Below, in pieces: positions 36,010-44,550 of a DNA stretch of 64,000 nt; the first letter of the stretch is position 1, and each line of letters starts with the position of its first letter. Where the stretch lies: the NCBI RefSeq assembly GCF_035627495.1, contig NZ_DASPLO010000195.1, positions 1 to 64,000 on the forward strand. The letters run 5' to 3'. The DNA is from Methylocaldum sp035627495 (GTDB taxonomy: Bacteria; Pseudomonadota; Gammaproteobacteria; Methylococcales; Methylococcaceae). The notes below the pieces were generated by a model, which did not search any database, was not told the origin of the DNA, and saw only the letters and a program-made list of their open reading frames with translations. The translations under genes and the position numbers were made by a program.

Positions 36010-36582
36010 ATGGAAATGGATTCCTCGTCGCTGACACCATCCTTGGCCGATTATCGGCCGGGTCAATATGTTTGCTCCGCCGGATTCGGCAAGCGTGCCG
36101 TTTGGTACGCGCTGAATGCCGTTCTGTTCGATTCCTGGCTCTGCCCCTTTTCCTCGCCGAAAACCTTCGTGCTGAGATGTTTCGGTGCCAAGATCGGGAC
36201 AGGACTGGTCATTAAGCCGAGGGTCAATATCAAATATCCCTGGAATCTCACCATCGGCGACCATGTCTGGATCGGCGAGGGAGCGGGGATCGATAACCTC
36301 GCGCCGGTGCAGATAGGATCGAACGTCTGTATTTCCCAAGGAGCCATGCTGCTGACCGGTAATCACGACTATAAGGATAGAAAGTTCGGGTTAGTGCTGG
36401 GGGAAATACATATTGATGAAGGGGTGTGGATAGGCGCACGCTGTCTAGTCTGTCCGGGGGCCAAGTGCCGGCGCAATTCGGTACTGATGGCCGGCAGCGT
36501 TTTGAGCAAGGAGGCGGAAGCCAATGGAGTATATGGCGGAAATCCGGCGAAACGGATCAGGTATCGGGTTATCCGGGGATGA
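36010..36582 (+). CDS. wcaF: WcaF-type acyltransferase (hexapeptide repeat)
   Basis: 190 residues with GGAGGGAGA before the ATG. The left-handed beta-helix repeats are visible: KIGTGLVIKPRVNIKYPWNLTIGDHVWIGEGAGIDNLAPVQIGSNVCISQGAMLLTGNHDY in parts, residues 60-122, then IDEGVWIGARCLVCPG near 137 and GGNPAKRIRYR at the end. The catalytic His lies in GNHDY. It is of the putative colanic-acid acetyltransferase type and probably O-acetylates a sugar. Its 3' end overlaps the next gene by 59 bp. Confidence 0.88.
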   Translation: MEMDSSSLTPSLADYRPGQYVCSAGFGKRAVWYALNAVLFDSWLCPFSSPKTFVLRCFGAKIGTGLVIKPRVNIKYPWNLTIGDHVWIGEGAGIDNLAPVQIGSNVCISQGAMLLTGNHDYKDRKFGLVLGEIHIDEGVWIGARCLVCPGAKCRRNSVLMAGSVLSKEAEANGVYGGNPAKRIRYRVIRG

Positions 36583-37876
36583 AAGACGCAGGATCGTCTT
36601 TATTAACCGGTTTTTTTATCCGGATCATTCGGCCACCAGTCAAATGTTGTCCGGGCTGGTTTTCGAGCTGGCAAAGGATTACCCCGTCTGGATTATCGCC
36701 AGCCGGCAGCTTTATGAGAATCCGAAAGCGGATTTGCCGCCCCGAGAAGTGATTTCGGGGGTCGTCGTGCGGAGAGTCCGCACCTCAGGGTTCGGACGCC
36801 ATCGTCTGGCCGGGCGGGCGCTGGATTACGTCACCTTTTATCTCGGGGCGGCAGCCGCCCTCGTTCGCATCACTCGTCCGGGCGATCTCATCATCGCCAA
36901 GACCGATCCTCCCCTGATTTCCGTAATGGCGGTCGCCATCGCGGCGCTGCGCGGGTGTACCGTCTTCAATTGGATTCAGGATCTATTTCCGGAGGTCGCC
37001 TTGGTGCTCAAGGTCCGGGGAATGAATTGGGGCGCTCCGGTGCTGCGGCGGCTCAGGAACTGGTCGTTGCGGCGTGCCGCGGCGAACATCGTGCTGGGCG
37101 AGCGTATGCAGGAACGCTTGCAGGCCCAGGGCGTACCTCCTTCGCGTATCCGCGTGATCGCCAACTGGGCCGACGGCGAGTCGCTAAAGCCGATTGCGCC
37201 GGAGAACAATGCGCTTCGAGCGGAATGGGGGCTTGAGGACTCGTTCGTGGTCGGATATTCGGGCAATCTAGGACGAGCTCACGAGTTCGAGACCATTCTC
37301 GACGCGATCCGACGATTGCGTAATCGGCCCAAGATACGCTTTCTATTCATCGGCGGCGGAGCGCAACGCGCCGAAATCGAGCAATTCGTGCGCGAGCGGA
37401 ATCTGCCCAATGTATTGTTCCGCCCGTATCAGCCCACGGAACAGCTGGCTTACAGCCTGAGCGCCGCGGATATCCACCTGGTTTCTCTTCGACCAGGACT
37501 CGAAGGGTTGATCGTCCCCAGCAAGTTTTACGGCGTCTGCGCTGCGGGAAGGGCCACGCTTTACGTGGGTGATCCGGAGGGAGACGTCCCGCGTATCATC
37601 CGCGGCGCCGGGTGCGGTCGTACGATCGAGTCGGGCGATGGCGCGAGCCTGGCGGAGATTATTGACGAATGGTCGAAGGACCCGGATACCGTTCGCGCGA
37701 TGGGCCGACAAGCCAGGTCCGCGTTCGAGCGGAGCTTCGAAAAGCGACACGCGGTGCAAGCGTGGAGCGTCATGCTCGGCTCCTTGGCACCGGATAAAGC
37801 CGAGAATCGTGCCGCCGCGTCCGACGAGGTGAGTTTGTCGAAAAGTTTAAAATCCGACCATATCGGCTTGCCGTGA
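36524..37876 (+). CDS. wcaI: WcaI-type glycosyltransferase
   Basis: 450 residues. The start lies inside wcaF but has AAGGAGG 9 bp upstream, and no other start codon exists before the conserved FINRFFYPDHSATSQMLSGL near 27. WcaI-type motifs: IIAKTDPPLISVMA near 128, FNWIQDLFPEVALVL near 150, VVGYSGNLGRAHEFETIL near 245, and LVSLRPGLEGLIVPSKFYG near 320 with E in the donor site. Predicted cytoplasmic transferase (fucosyl- in colanic acid; specificity here not shown). The C-terminal 30 residues look dispensable. Confidence 0.88.
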   Translation: MEYMAEIRRNGSGIGLSGDERRRIVFINRFFYPDHSATSQMLSGLVFELAKDYPVWIIASRQLYENPKADLPPREVISGVVVRRVRTSGFGRHRLAGRALDYVTFYLGAAAALVRITRPGDLIIAKTDPPLISVMAVAIAALRGCTVFNWIQDLFPEVALVLKVRGMNWGAPVLRRLRNWSLRRAAANIVLGERMQERLQAQGVPPSRIRVIANWADGESLKPIAPENNALRAEWGLEDSFVVGYSGNLGRAHEFETILDAIRRLRNRPKIRFLFIGGGAQRAEIEQFVRERNLPNVLFRPYQPTEQLAYSLSAADIHLVSLRPGLEGLIVPSKFYGVCAAGRATLYVGDPEGDVPRIIRGAGCGRTIESGDGASLAEIIDEWSKDPDTVRAMGRQARSAFERSFEKRHAVQAWSVMLGSLAPDKAENRAAASDEVSLSKSLKSDHIGLP

Positions 37877-38567
37877 ATGTTCAGACAGAAACTCATCTTT
37901 CGATGGGATGTTAACAAAGCCAGCTGGCGCGTTTTCGGCATCCGGTATGGGTATCAAGATTCCCCTGTCTTGCCGGCGAATAGGTTCATGCCGTCGCCCT
38001 GTTGGGGAAACTCTGAAAAAGCCCTCTCCGTTTGGGCAATGCCGTTAAGTTAAGGATATGGCCGAAAACAACGTTCCGATTCGTGTGTCCGGTGTAGGGT
38101 GGGTTAGGCGCGCATCGCACGGAACCAGCAAACTTCCTTTGGTGGTTCCGCGCGCCGTAACCCACCGGGCAAAGCCGCGGAACCGGTGGGTTACGGCGCG
38201 CGGAGAGTCCCGCGGCCACGGAATGGTTCGTGGCAGTGCGCGCCTAACCCACCCTACCATCGTTTTCAAGTAGAACGGGATGTTATTGGCGGCCAAGTCC
38301 TAAGGCCTGTCATTCCGGCATTCCCCGCCGGCATGACGGCTTAACTGAACGGCATTGTTCCTTTGGGAGAGGGTTGGGTGAGGACATTCTGACCCAAAGC
38401 ATTACGCGGATAGTTTGCTTCTTTTGCAGAGTTGATCGGAGTTTTCTTAGTGCTTCGATCGAAAAGTGATAAGAATGAATATGAATGCCGATCTGATCGA
38501 TATATGAAAACGCCATATATTCGAATGAGTTAATGGGTATCAAATGCCTATTAAAAGGATAAAGAAT
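37877..38567. other. Intergenic region with palindromic elements and an AT-rich promoter zone
   Basis: About 690 bp without a gene. It holds the nested palindrome at 38094-38257 and a second small GTCATTCCGGC/GCCGGCATGAC-type palindrome at 38307-38337. The AT-rich stretch 38395-38567 precedes the exosortase gene and probably contains its promoter. The break in the operon here means the exosortase and WecA-like genes may be separately regulated. Confidence 0.6.
38094..38257. repeat. Nested double palindrome (REP-type element)
   Basis: The outer arms are perfect: 38094-38114 (GTAGGGTGGGTTAGGCGCGCA) and 38237-38257, 21 bp each. The inner arms are also perfect: 38147-38168 and 38183-38204, 22 bp each, containing CGCGCCGTAACCCACC. 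The GTAGGGTGGGTTA/TAACCCACCCTAC ends are typical of widespread bacterial palindromic repeats. The whole can fold into one long interrupted hairpin. Confidence 0.85.
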
Positions 38568-40148
38568 ATGGTTGCAGCGAATTCGGCGGTGCAGTCCTGG
38601 AAAACCACTCCAGGATTTTGGATAGGACTTGCCTGCTTGATCGGCCTTTTGATCCTCACGTTTTTCGAGGAAATCGAAATGTTGATCGGAACATGGATCA
38701 GTAGCGAGGAATATAGCCATGGAATCCTGATTCCTTTTATAACCGCTTTCCTCATTTGGCAGAAAAAGAATGAGATCGCCGAAATACCCTTTACCGGATC
38801 ATGGGCCGGGGTCGTCGTCGTTGTTCTGGGTCTGGCGCTTTATTTCATCGGCGAGTTGGCCACGCTTTATATCGTCATTCAATATGCCTTTCTGATTGTG
38901 TTGTGCGGACTTGTTCTGGCGGTAGCAGGACGACGCGTATTTAAGGAAGTCTGGGTTGCGTTGTTCTTGCTGGCTTTCGCGATTCCGTTGCCGAATTTTT
39001 TATATCAAGGACTCTCCACGAAATTGCAGCTGATTTCGTCGCAGCTCGGCGTTTCTCTGATCCGTCTCTGCGATATCAGCGTCTACCTCGAGGGAAATGT
39101 CATCGACCTCGGCGCGTACAAGCTACAGGTCGTGGAAGCGTGCAGTGGACTTCGATACCTGTTTCCGCTCATGAGCCTGGCGTTTATCTGCGCTGTCTTC
39201 TTCAAAGCAGCGTTTTGGAAACGGGCGGTGGTGTTTCTGTCGAGCCTTCCCATCACCGTTTTTATGAACAGCCTCCGCGTAGGCGTAATAGGCATCCTCG
39301 TGGAATATTGGGGCACGTCGATGGCGGAAGGGTTTCTGCATGATTTCGAGGGCTGGATCCTTTTCGTGGCGTGTACGGGCATTCTGATCGGCGAGATTTG
39401 GCTGTTGGCGCGGATCGGCAAAGACAAGCGGCCGTTGAGGGAAGTATTCGGCGTCACATTCCCGGCGCCTCTGCCAGCGGGCAGGTCGCTTCGGGAGCGG
39501 ACCTTGCCACGGGAATTTTGGGTGGTCGGGGGCGTGCTGGTGGTTGCGGCCGGTTTAGCGTTGTCCCTCGAAAAAAGGGAAGAACTGGTTCCCCCGCGGC
39601 AGACGTTCGCGGAGTTTCCGATGAGGATGGACGCCTGGCAGGGACGGCGGGAGATCATGGAGCAGCAGTATATCGACGTGCTGAAGTTCGACGATTACAT
39701 CCTGGCCAATTTCGCCAAGGATGGCACGCCGGCGGTGAATTTCTATTCGGCCTATTACGCTTCGCAGCGCAAGGGAGAGTCGGTGCATTCGCCGCGTTCC
39801 TGCATACCGGGCGGCGGATGGCAGATCAAGTCTTTGGAAATGGTGTCCGTTCCCGGCATCCGGCTGTACGGCGATGAGCTCCGGGTCAATCGGGTTCTGA
39901 TCCATAAGGGCACGGACAGGCAACTGGTTTATTACTGGTTTCAACAGCGCGGCCGCAACATGACGAACGAGTATCTTGTCAAGTGGTATCTGTTCTGGGA
40001 CGCGCTGACGCTAAACCGTAGCGACGGCGCACTGGTACGCCTTACGACTTATGTGCCGGAGGGCGAGAAGCTGGCGGAGGCAGAGGATCGCCTCGTCAGT
40101 TTTCTCGCCTTGCTGATACCGCGATTGGATCGGTACATCGCGAACTGA
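38568..40148 (+). CDS. Exosortase fused to EpsI domain (XrtA/XrtD type)
   Basis: 526 residues from the ATG at 38568, preceded by AAGGATAAAG; an ATG at 38544 has no ribosome site. Residues 1-290 form the multi-pass exosortase with the catalytic triad: Cys in QVVEACSGLRYLFP near 192, Arg in FMNSLRVG near 235, His in FLHDFEGW near 258. Residues 300-526 form the EpsI (DUF3485) domain: GWQGRREIM-like segment near 365, HSPRSCIPGGGW near 405, and VYYWFQQRGR near 450. Exosortases process proteins with C-terminal PEP-CTERM/VPLPA-CTERM signals for export along with exopolysaccharide. The GLRYLFPLMSL context looks more like XrtD than XrtA, but I cannot settle this. No CTERM substrate gene is visible in the window. 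Confidence 0.9.
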   Translation: MVAANSAVQSWKTTPGFWIGLACLIGLLILTFFEEIEMLIGTWISSEEYSHGILIPFITAFLIWQKKNEIAEIPFTGSWAGVVVVVLGLALYFIGELATLYIVIQYAFLIVLCGLVLAVAGRRVFKEVWVALFLLAFAIPLPNFLYQGLSTKLQLISSQLGVSLIRLCDISVYLEGNVIDLGAYKLQVVEACSGLRYLFPLMSLAFICAVFFKAAFWKRAVVFLSSLPITVFMNSLRVGVIGILVEYWGTSMAEGFLHDFEGWILFVACTGILIGEIWLLARIGKDKRPLREVFGVTFPAPLPAGRSLRERTLPREFWVVGGVLVVAAGLALSLEKREELVPPRQTFAEFPMRMDAWQGRREIMEQQYIDVLKFDDYILANFAKDGTPAVNFYSAYYASQRKGESVHSPRSCIPGGGWQIKSLEMVSVPGIRLYGDELRVNRVLIHKGTDRQLVYYWFQQRGRNMTNEYLVKWYLFWDALTLNRSDGALVRLTTYVPEGEKLAEAEDRLVSFLALLIPRLDRYIAN

Positions 40149-40312
40149 ACGCCAGGATCGCATGCGCCGGCAAAACGGCAATCGTATCGATGCCCATCCC
40201 GTGATCTCCCCGGAACGGGAATTCGGCGAAAAGCGGAATACTAGGGGAACGAGAGGCTACGGCAAGTTGCCGTCGATATCACTGCAACGGATGTGTGGGG
40301 CTGCCTCGGTTT

Positions 40313-41938
40313 ATGGTTCATTTCTTCGTCTTTCTCACCGCTTTGTTCGTCGCGATGGTTTTGGTCGCGGTATTCATGCGGCTGGCGCCTCGTCTGAGGT
40401 TTGTCGATGTGCCGGACGGACGCAAGATTCACAGCACCGCTATCCCTCGGATCGGCGGAATCGGCATGGTCTTGGGCGCTGTCGCGTCCGTTTTGGCCTG
40501 GATCGACTTGAGCCGAAGTACCGAGATGGTTCTTTTCGGCATCGGTGTGATCACTGCCTTCGGCCTGTGGGACGATCGCGTCGACCTCGATTACCGGATC
40601 AAGTTCGGCGGACAGTTATTGGCGATTGCAGTGGTGGTTTGGCTCGGCGGCGTGGTTATCGAAAGGTTGCCCGGGCTCGAGAGCGGAGAAATTCCGCGGT
40701 TTGTTTCCTACCCCTTGACCGTTTTTTTTCTCCTCGGGACCACCAACGCCACCAACCTGTCGGACGGCCTCGACGGGCTCGCCGCCGGCTTGAGTCTCCT
40801 AAGCCTCGCCTGCATCGCTTCCTTGGCCGATCTCGCGGAAGGCGACGAGCTGGTTTTTACAAGCCTGGCCATTATCGGCGCAACGCTGGGCTTTCTCCGT
40901 TACAACACCCATCCGGCCATGGTATTCATGGGCGATACCGGCAGTCAGTTCCTCGGGTTTAGCCTGGGCGTGCTGGCGCTGATGCTGACCGAGCAAGTGA
41001 ATACGGCGCTGACACCAGGACTCGCGCTGCCCATTCTCGGACTGCCCATCATCGATACCTTGATGGTTATGGGGCAACGGATCGCCGAAGGCCGATCCCC
41101 GTTCAAACCGGACAAGAATCATTTCCACCATAAGCTTCTGGCCTTAGGGTTCGATCAGTACGAGGCGGTACTGATCATTTACGCCATACAATCTTTGTTC
41201 GTGGCGTCGGCCTATCTGCTTCGCTACGAGTCGTACTGGGTGATAGCGAGTTTTTATCTGGCTTTGAGCGCGGTGATCGTCCTGTTTTATCCGCTCGCCC
41301 GAATGCTTAACTGGCGGCTGCATAGCGGCATGCATCCCCGCGGTCCTTCGCCTGTAACGGCTTTTCTCAAGCGTGCGCGCGACCGGGCAAGGCTGGATCA
41401 AACCCCGAATCAGGTGCTCAGCCTGCTGATCACCGGATTTCTGGTGATGGGAAGCGTGGCGGCCAAGGAGCTGGCTCCCGATATCAGTTACTTCGTAGTC
41501 GCAAGCTTCGCGGCTTGGCTGCTCTTCCGTTTACTTCGACTGCCGGCGGTCAAATGGGTCGAGCGGTTCGTGATTTATTCCTGCGTCATCTTGGTGATTT
41601 ATTCGATTGAACTCTCCGGTGTAATGGAGCGGCCCTTATGGCAAGCCGGGCTGAAATACTTTTTCCTGATCTTGGCGGCCGCTATTGCCGTGGGCGTGCG
41701 TTTCTCCGAACGCTATTATTTTTCCGTCACCCCGTCCGACTATCTGCTTGTGTTCATCCTGCTGGCGGCGGCCAACCTGCCGGTCTTCGGCGACGTGAAC
41801 TACGCCAAGCTGGCGATCCAGTCGGCGGTGGTGCTTTACGGCGTGGAGTTTGTATTGCGAAGGCGAAGTGCCGCCAGCCGGGCCATATCGACCGGGGCCA
41901 TGGTGGCCTTCGTGATCGTTGGGATCAAGACGCTTTAG
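40313..41938 (+). CDS. WecA/MraY-family sugar-1-phosphate transferase with long C-terminal membrane extension
   Basis: 541 residues from the ATG at 40313 (a GTG at 40295 is also possible; neither has a clear ribosome site). It is a polyprenyl-phosphate GlcNAc-1-phosphate transferase type that starts repeat-unit synthesis. Motifs: RKIHSTAIPRIGGIGM near 38, GLWDDRVDLDYRIKFGGQLLAI near 83, TNATNLSDGLDGLAAGLS near 145, GDTGSQFLGF near 205, and HFHHKLLALGFDQ near 270. Standard WecA proteins end near 350; here about 190 more residues add several membrane spans (LPAVKWVERFVIYSCVILVIYSIELS; SDYLLVFILLAAANLPVFG) of unknown role. Confidence 0.88.
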   Translation: MVHFFVFLTALFVAMVLVAVFMRLAPRLRFVDVPDGRKIHSTAIPRIGGIGMVLGAVASVLAWIDLSRSTEMVLFGIGVITAFGLWDDRVDLDYRIKFGGQLLAIAVVVWLGGVVIERLPGLESGEIPRFVSYPLTVFFLLGTTNATNLSDGLDGLAAGLSLLSLACIASLADLAEGDELVFTSLAIIGATLGFLRYNTHPAMVFMGDTGSQFLGFSLGVLALMLTEQVNTALTPGLALPILGLPIIDTLMVMGQRIAEGRSPFKPDKNHFHHKLLALGFDQYEAVLIIYAIQSLFVASAYLLRYESYWVIASFYLALSAVIVLFYPLARMLNWRLHSGMHPRGPSPVTAFLKRARDRARLDQTPNQVLSLLITGFLVMGSVAAKELAPDISYFVVASFAAWLLFRLLRLPAVKWVERFVIYSCVILVIYSIELSGVMERPLWQAGLKYFFLILAAAIAVGVRFSERYYFSVTPSDYLLVFILLAAANLPVFGDVNYAKLAIQSAVVLYGVEFVLRRRSAASRAISTGAMVAFVIVGIKTL

Positions 41939-41963
41939 GAGCAGGGTGGGGGAAGCGTCGCTG

Positions 41964-42335
41964 TCAGCCGAATTTCGGCAGCAGCACGAGCAGCCAAATA
42001 ATCCCGGCCAACGCCAGCGACAGGAATACCGCCGCGGAACCCACGTCCTTCGCCCGGCCGGACAGTTCGTGGTGCTCGAAGCTGATCCGGTCGACCACGA
42101 TTTCGATCCCGGTGTTGAGCAGTTCCACGATCAGGACCAGGAGAATACTCCCCACCAACAACGCCTTTTCGAAACCGGTTTGGCCGAGCCAGAACCCCAA
42201 GGGACCGGTAACCGCGAGCAGGTAAATCTCCTGACGGAAAGCTTCCTCGCTCAGCCAAACGGCCTTGAAGCCCTTCATGGAATTGAAAAAAGCCGCATTG
42301 ATGCGCGCCCAGCCTGTGAGATTTTGACCTGCCAT
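41964..42335 (-). CDS. dgkA: Diacylglycerol kinase
   Basis: 123 residues with three membrane spans. Motifs: SMKGFKAVWLSEEAFRQEI near 19, and VELLNTGIEIVVDRISFEHHELSGRAKDVGSAAVFLSL near 70-107 (the E…N…E and KD.GSAAV signature). It phosphorylates diacylglycerol to phosphatidate in the inner membrane, recycling lipid freed by polysaccharide or lipid metabolism. It faces the exopolysaccharide locus convergently. Because the next genes on this strand release diacylglycerol, the neighbourhood is suggestive. Confidence 0.95.
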   Translation of the reverse strand: MAGQNLTGWARINAAFFNSMKGFKAVWLSEEAFRQEIYLLAVTGPLGFWLGQTGFEKALLVGSILLVLIVELLNTGIEIVVDRISFEHHELSGRAKDVGSAAVFLSLALAGIIWLLVLLPKFG

Positions 42336-42403
42336 AAGTGAGTTGAAGGTTAGTTTTCAGAGGGTGATTAGGTGGTTTTCAGCTCTGATGTATTGTCTGA
42401 ATT

Positions 42404-42675
42404 AAGGAAGCCGCCGTTGGCGGCGTTTTGTTTTAAAGCGGGTCTCGCCCCGCCGGCGAGTTCCTTTTCTTTGCTTGCCCAAAGAAAAGGAACCAAAAGA
42501 AAGGGCACCCGGATGGCGCCTCGCTCCTGCGCGTCACCGGCTTGAGCTGGGGTCGCCCGAAGGCCCATCCATGTGCCTCGGGCGACGCGCGCAATCCATT
42601 GCGCGCCCCTACGGGCTAATCCAGCTCAAGCCGGCGATGCTCAGGGCGCCATACGGGACAAAACTCCGTATAGTC
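42404..42675 (-). repeat. Dispersed repeat family, copy B
   Basis: Reverse orientation relative to copy A. It begins with GCCGCCGTTGGCGGC, then GGGTCTCGCCCCGCC, the hairpin TTCCTTTTCTTTGCTTGCCCAAAGAAAAGGAA with surrounding bases, GGGCACCCGGATGGCGC, and ends GATGCTCAGGGCGCCATACGGGAC. It lies between dgkA and the 3' end of the lipid operon. The remaining sequence to 42883 is non-coding. Confidence 0.8.
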
Positions 42676-42883
42676 GATCCGAAAATGCACTTGGACCCTG
42701 AGCTCTGCCCCCGTAAGGGTTTTTTATGTTCGAACTCAGCGCGGGTAGGCCGGGATAAGGCGGCAGCCGTTCCCGGCGTTTGGCCGCTAAAACCATCGCT
42801 GCCTTCGGCGGCAGCTTGGGTCGTGCTTCCGGACATCCATTGCCGCTATGCCAAGGCAAAAAAACGGTTTTTCGTATCCGAAC

Positions 42884-43927
42884 TCACGCATCGATCCGGC
42901 GGACCTGGCTCCAGATGCCATCCACCCAGGATTTGTCGACCGTCTGGTCGCCTTGCAACAGCCAGTCGGCAACGGCTTGGGCGACATCGGGATAGTTGAC
43001 CTGAATGGCCCGGCTTTGTTCGAGCCAGGCTTCGATGGTGGGGCCGTCCAAGGTTTGCATCACTTGCCCCAGTTGCAAGACCTCCAGGGCCAGCGCATTG
43101 GAGAGCTGCTCCGTCTGGCCGTGCAGAGGTTTGACCAGCAGCTTTTTGCCCAGATGGAGCGCTTCGCTGCTTAACTCGAATCCGGAATTGCAGATCACCC
43201 CGGCGGAATCGGCAAAATCCTGCTGAAATCCCTTTCTGGAAAGCTGCTTGACGTGGATGTGGTCGGGCCGAGGGTGGCGTTTGTCCAGCATGGCCGGGCT
43301 GTAGATGTGAAACTGATAATGGCGGAATTGTTTCAGCAACTGGACGACCTGGTTCACGTCCTCGAAGGGCAGGTACACGACGATCTTGTCCGGCTGGACC
43401 GTTGCCGGGTCGAGATCGGTTTCGATGATGGGCGGGAGGATGGGATGGTGGAAATGATGCCAATGAACGCCCAGGCCGACCGAGACCGGAGCGAAATACT
43501 TGAGCACCTGGCTGCCCAAGAAATCGGCTTTCGTCTTGGGAATATCGTAGCCGAAGGCGTATTGATGCCCGATGCCTACGGTTTTGACGCCCTGCAGCCG
43601 GGCGGCCCAGGCGGTTACCGGTTCGAAATCGCTGATCACGACGTCGTACCGGCTCAAATCCAGGGTTCTGACGTCGCGGACGAACGCCGGGAGGTTATTA
43701 CGGAATGCGGTCTTGATGTACCGCACATTGCCGGCCTTGGTTTCGAAGGTGAGGCCGGCGCGCCATTGGTAGTCGCCGAAGACTTCCATTTCAAAGAGAT
43801 TTTCCCAAGGGCGGCCGGTGAACAGATAAGTGACTTCGGCTCCGGCTTGCTTAAGTTTGGGCGCGATGGCACGGGCCCGGGTGATATGACCGTTGCCGGT
43901 CGCCTGAACGCCATAAAACACTTTCAC
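42884..43927 (-). CDS. MJ1255/VC2487-family glycosyltransferase
   Basis: 347 residues from a GTG at 43927 that overlaps the PAP2 stop (GTGA). It has a GT-B fold like MurG/UDP-glucuronosyltransferases: FYGVQATGNGHITRARAIAPKLKQAG near 4-30, VVISDFEPVTAWAA near 95, GIGHQYAF near 115, and the donor site CNSGFELSSEALHLGKKLLVKPLHGQTEQLSNAL near 262-295. It is the last gene of the lipid operon. I infer glycosylation of a lipid acceptor, with a diacylglycerol-type lipid likely from context; the family has no firmly known substrate. Confidence 0.83.
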   Translation of the reverse strand: MKVFYGVQATGNGHITRARAIAPKLKQAGAEVTYLFTGRPWENLFEMEVFGDYQWRAGLTFETKAGNVRYIKTAFRNNLPAFVRDVRTLDLSRYDVVISDFEPVTAWAARLQGVKTVGIGHQYAFGYDIPKTKADFLGSQVLKYFAPVSVGLGVHWHHFHHPILPPIIETDLDPATVQPDKIVVYLPFEDVNQVVQLLKQFRHYQFHIYSPAMLDKRHPRPDHIHVKQLSRKGFQQDFADSAGVICNSGFELSSEALHLGKKLLVKPLHGQTEQLSNALALEVLQLGQVMQTLDGPTIEAWLEQSRAIQVNYPDVAQAVADWLLQGDQTVDKSWVDGIWSQVRRIDA

Positions 43928-44448
43928 GTCAACTGGATCTCCAAACTCAGAAGGGCCAAAAGGGTTCCCATCAGCGCGCCGATCAGCGTGTCGGTGGGAA
44001 AGTGAACGCCGAGTACCACCCGCGCCATGCCCATCAGCACCGCCCAGGCTATAAGCAGGGGCATGATGGCCGGGTGAAAGAAACTCAGCAGCGTGGCTAC
44101 CAGGAACGCCGCCGATGTGTGGCCGGACGGAAAGCTGAAACGGTCGGACGGGATAATGAAGCTCGGAATGTTTAGGGCGGCCTGTGGCCGATCGCGCCGG
44201 CATAGATTCTTGAGGATGAAATAGACCGGCCGCTCGATCGCGAAGCCCAGTAACAGGCAAGTCAGTAGAACCGATTCAGTCGGCTGTCGGGTCCACGCCA
44301 GGGCCAGGGCGAGGATCAGGTACAAGTGTCCGTCGCCGGTTTTGGAGATGCACCGCGCGCAGCGAACGAGCACTCTTCGGGATTTCCGTTGCGTCACCCA
44401 TAGAAACAAGTTGACATCGCAGGTTTGAATCGTCTGCATGAATTTCAT
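43924..44448 (-). CDS. PAP2-family membrane phosphatase
   Basis: 174 residues, multi-pass. The three phosphatase motifs are complete: KNLCRRDRP near 79 (KxxxxxxRP), PSGHTS near 108, and RVVLGVHFPTD near 142. It would dephosphorylate phosphatidate, phosphatidylglycerophosphate or undecaprenyl pyrophosphate. It begins a subunit of the operon with its own four-repeat PHO-box-like site just upstream (44495-44534). This supports a role in forming diacylglycerol or saving phosphate under starvation. Confidence 0.9.
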   Translation of the reverse strand: MKFMQTIQTCDVNLFLWVTQRKSRRVLVRCARCISKTGDGHLYLILALALAWTRQPTESVLLTCLLLGFAIERPVYFILKNLCRRDRPQAALNIPSFIIPSDRFSFPSGHTSAAFLVATLLSFFHPAIMPLLIAWAVLMGMARVVLGVHFPTDTLIGALMGTLLALLSLEIQLT

Positions 44449-44494
44449 GGCACGCTACTCCCTGAGGGTTACCCTTACACATTAGCCGTGGCAG

Positions 44495-44534
44495 ATGACA
44501 GTCCCGTGACCGGGAGATGAAGGATTGATGACAG
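44495..44534 (-). promoter_or_regulatory. PHO box with four half-sites upstream of the PAP2 gene
   Basis: On the minus strand, four 7-mers stand exactly 11 bp apart: CTGTCAT, CCTTCAT, CGGTCAC and CTGTCAT. The E. coli PhoB consensus is CTGTCAT-N4-CTGTCAC, so the outer repeats match perfectly and the inner ones partly. The site ends 47 bp before the PAP2 start codon. This is the clearest PHO box in the window. Confidence 0.82.
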
Positions 44535-44550
44535 TGTTCGGGGTCGGAGA

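Noticed and set aside
42676..42883. Terminator-like CCCCCGTAAGGGTTTTTT near 42715
   Set aside because: The stem is only about three to four base pairs; too weak to list as a terminator.
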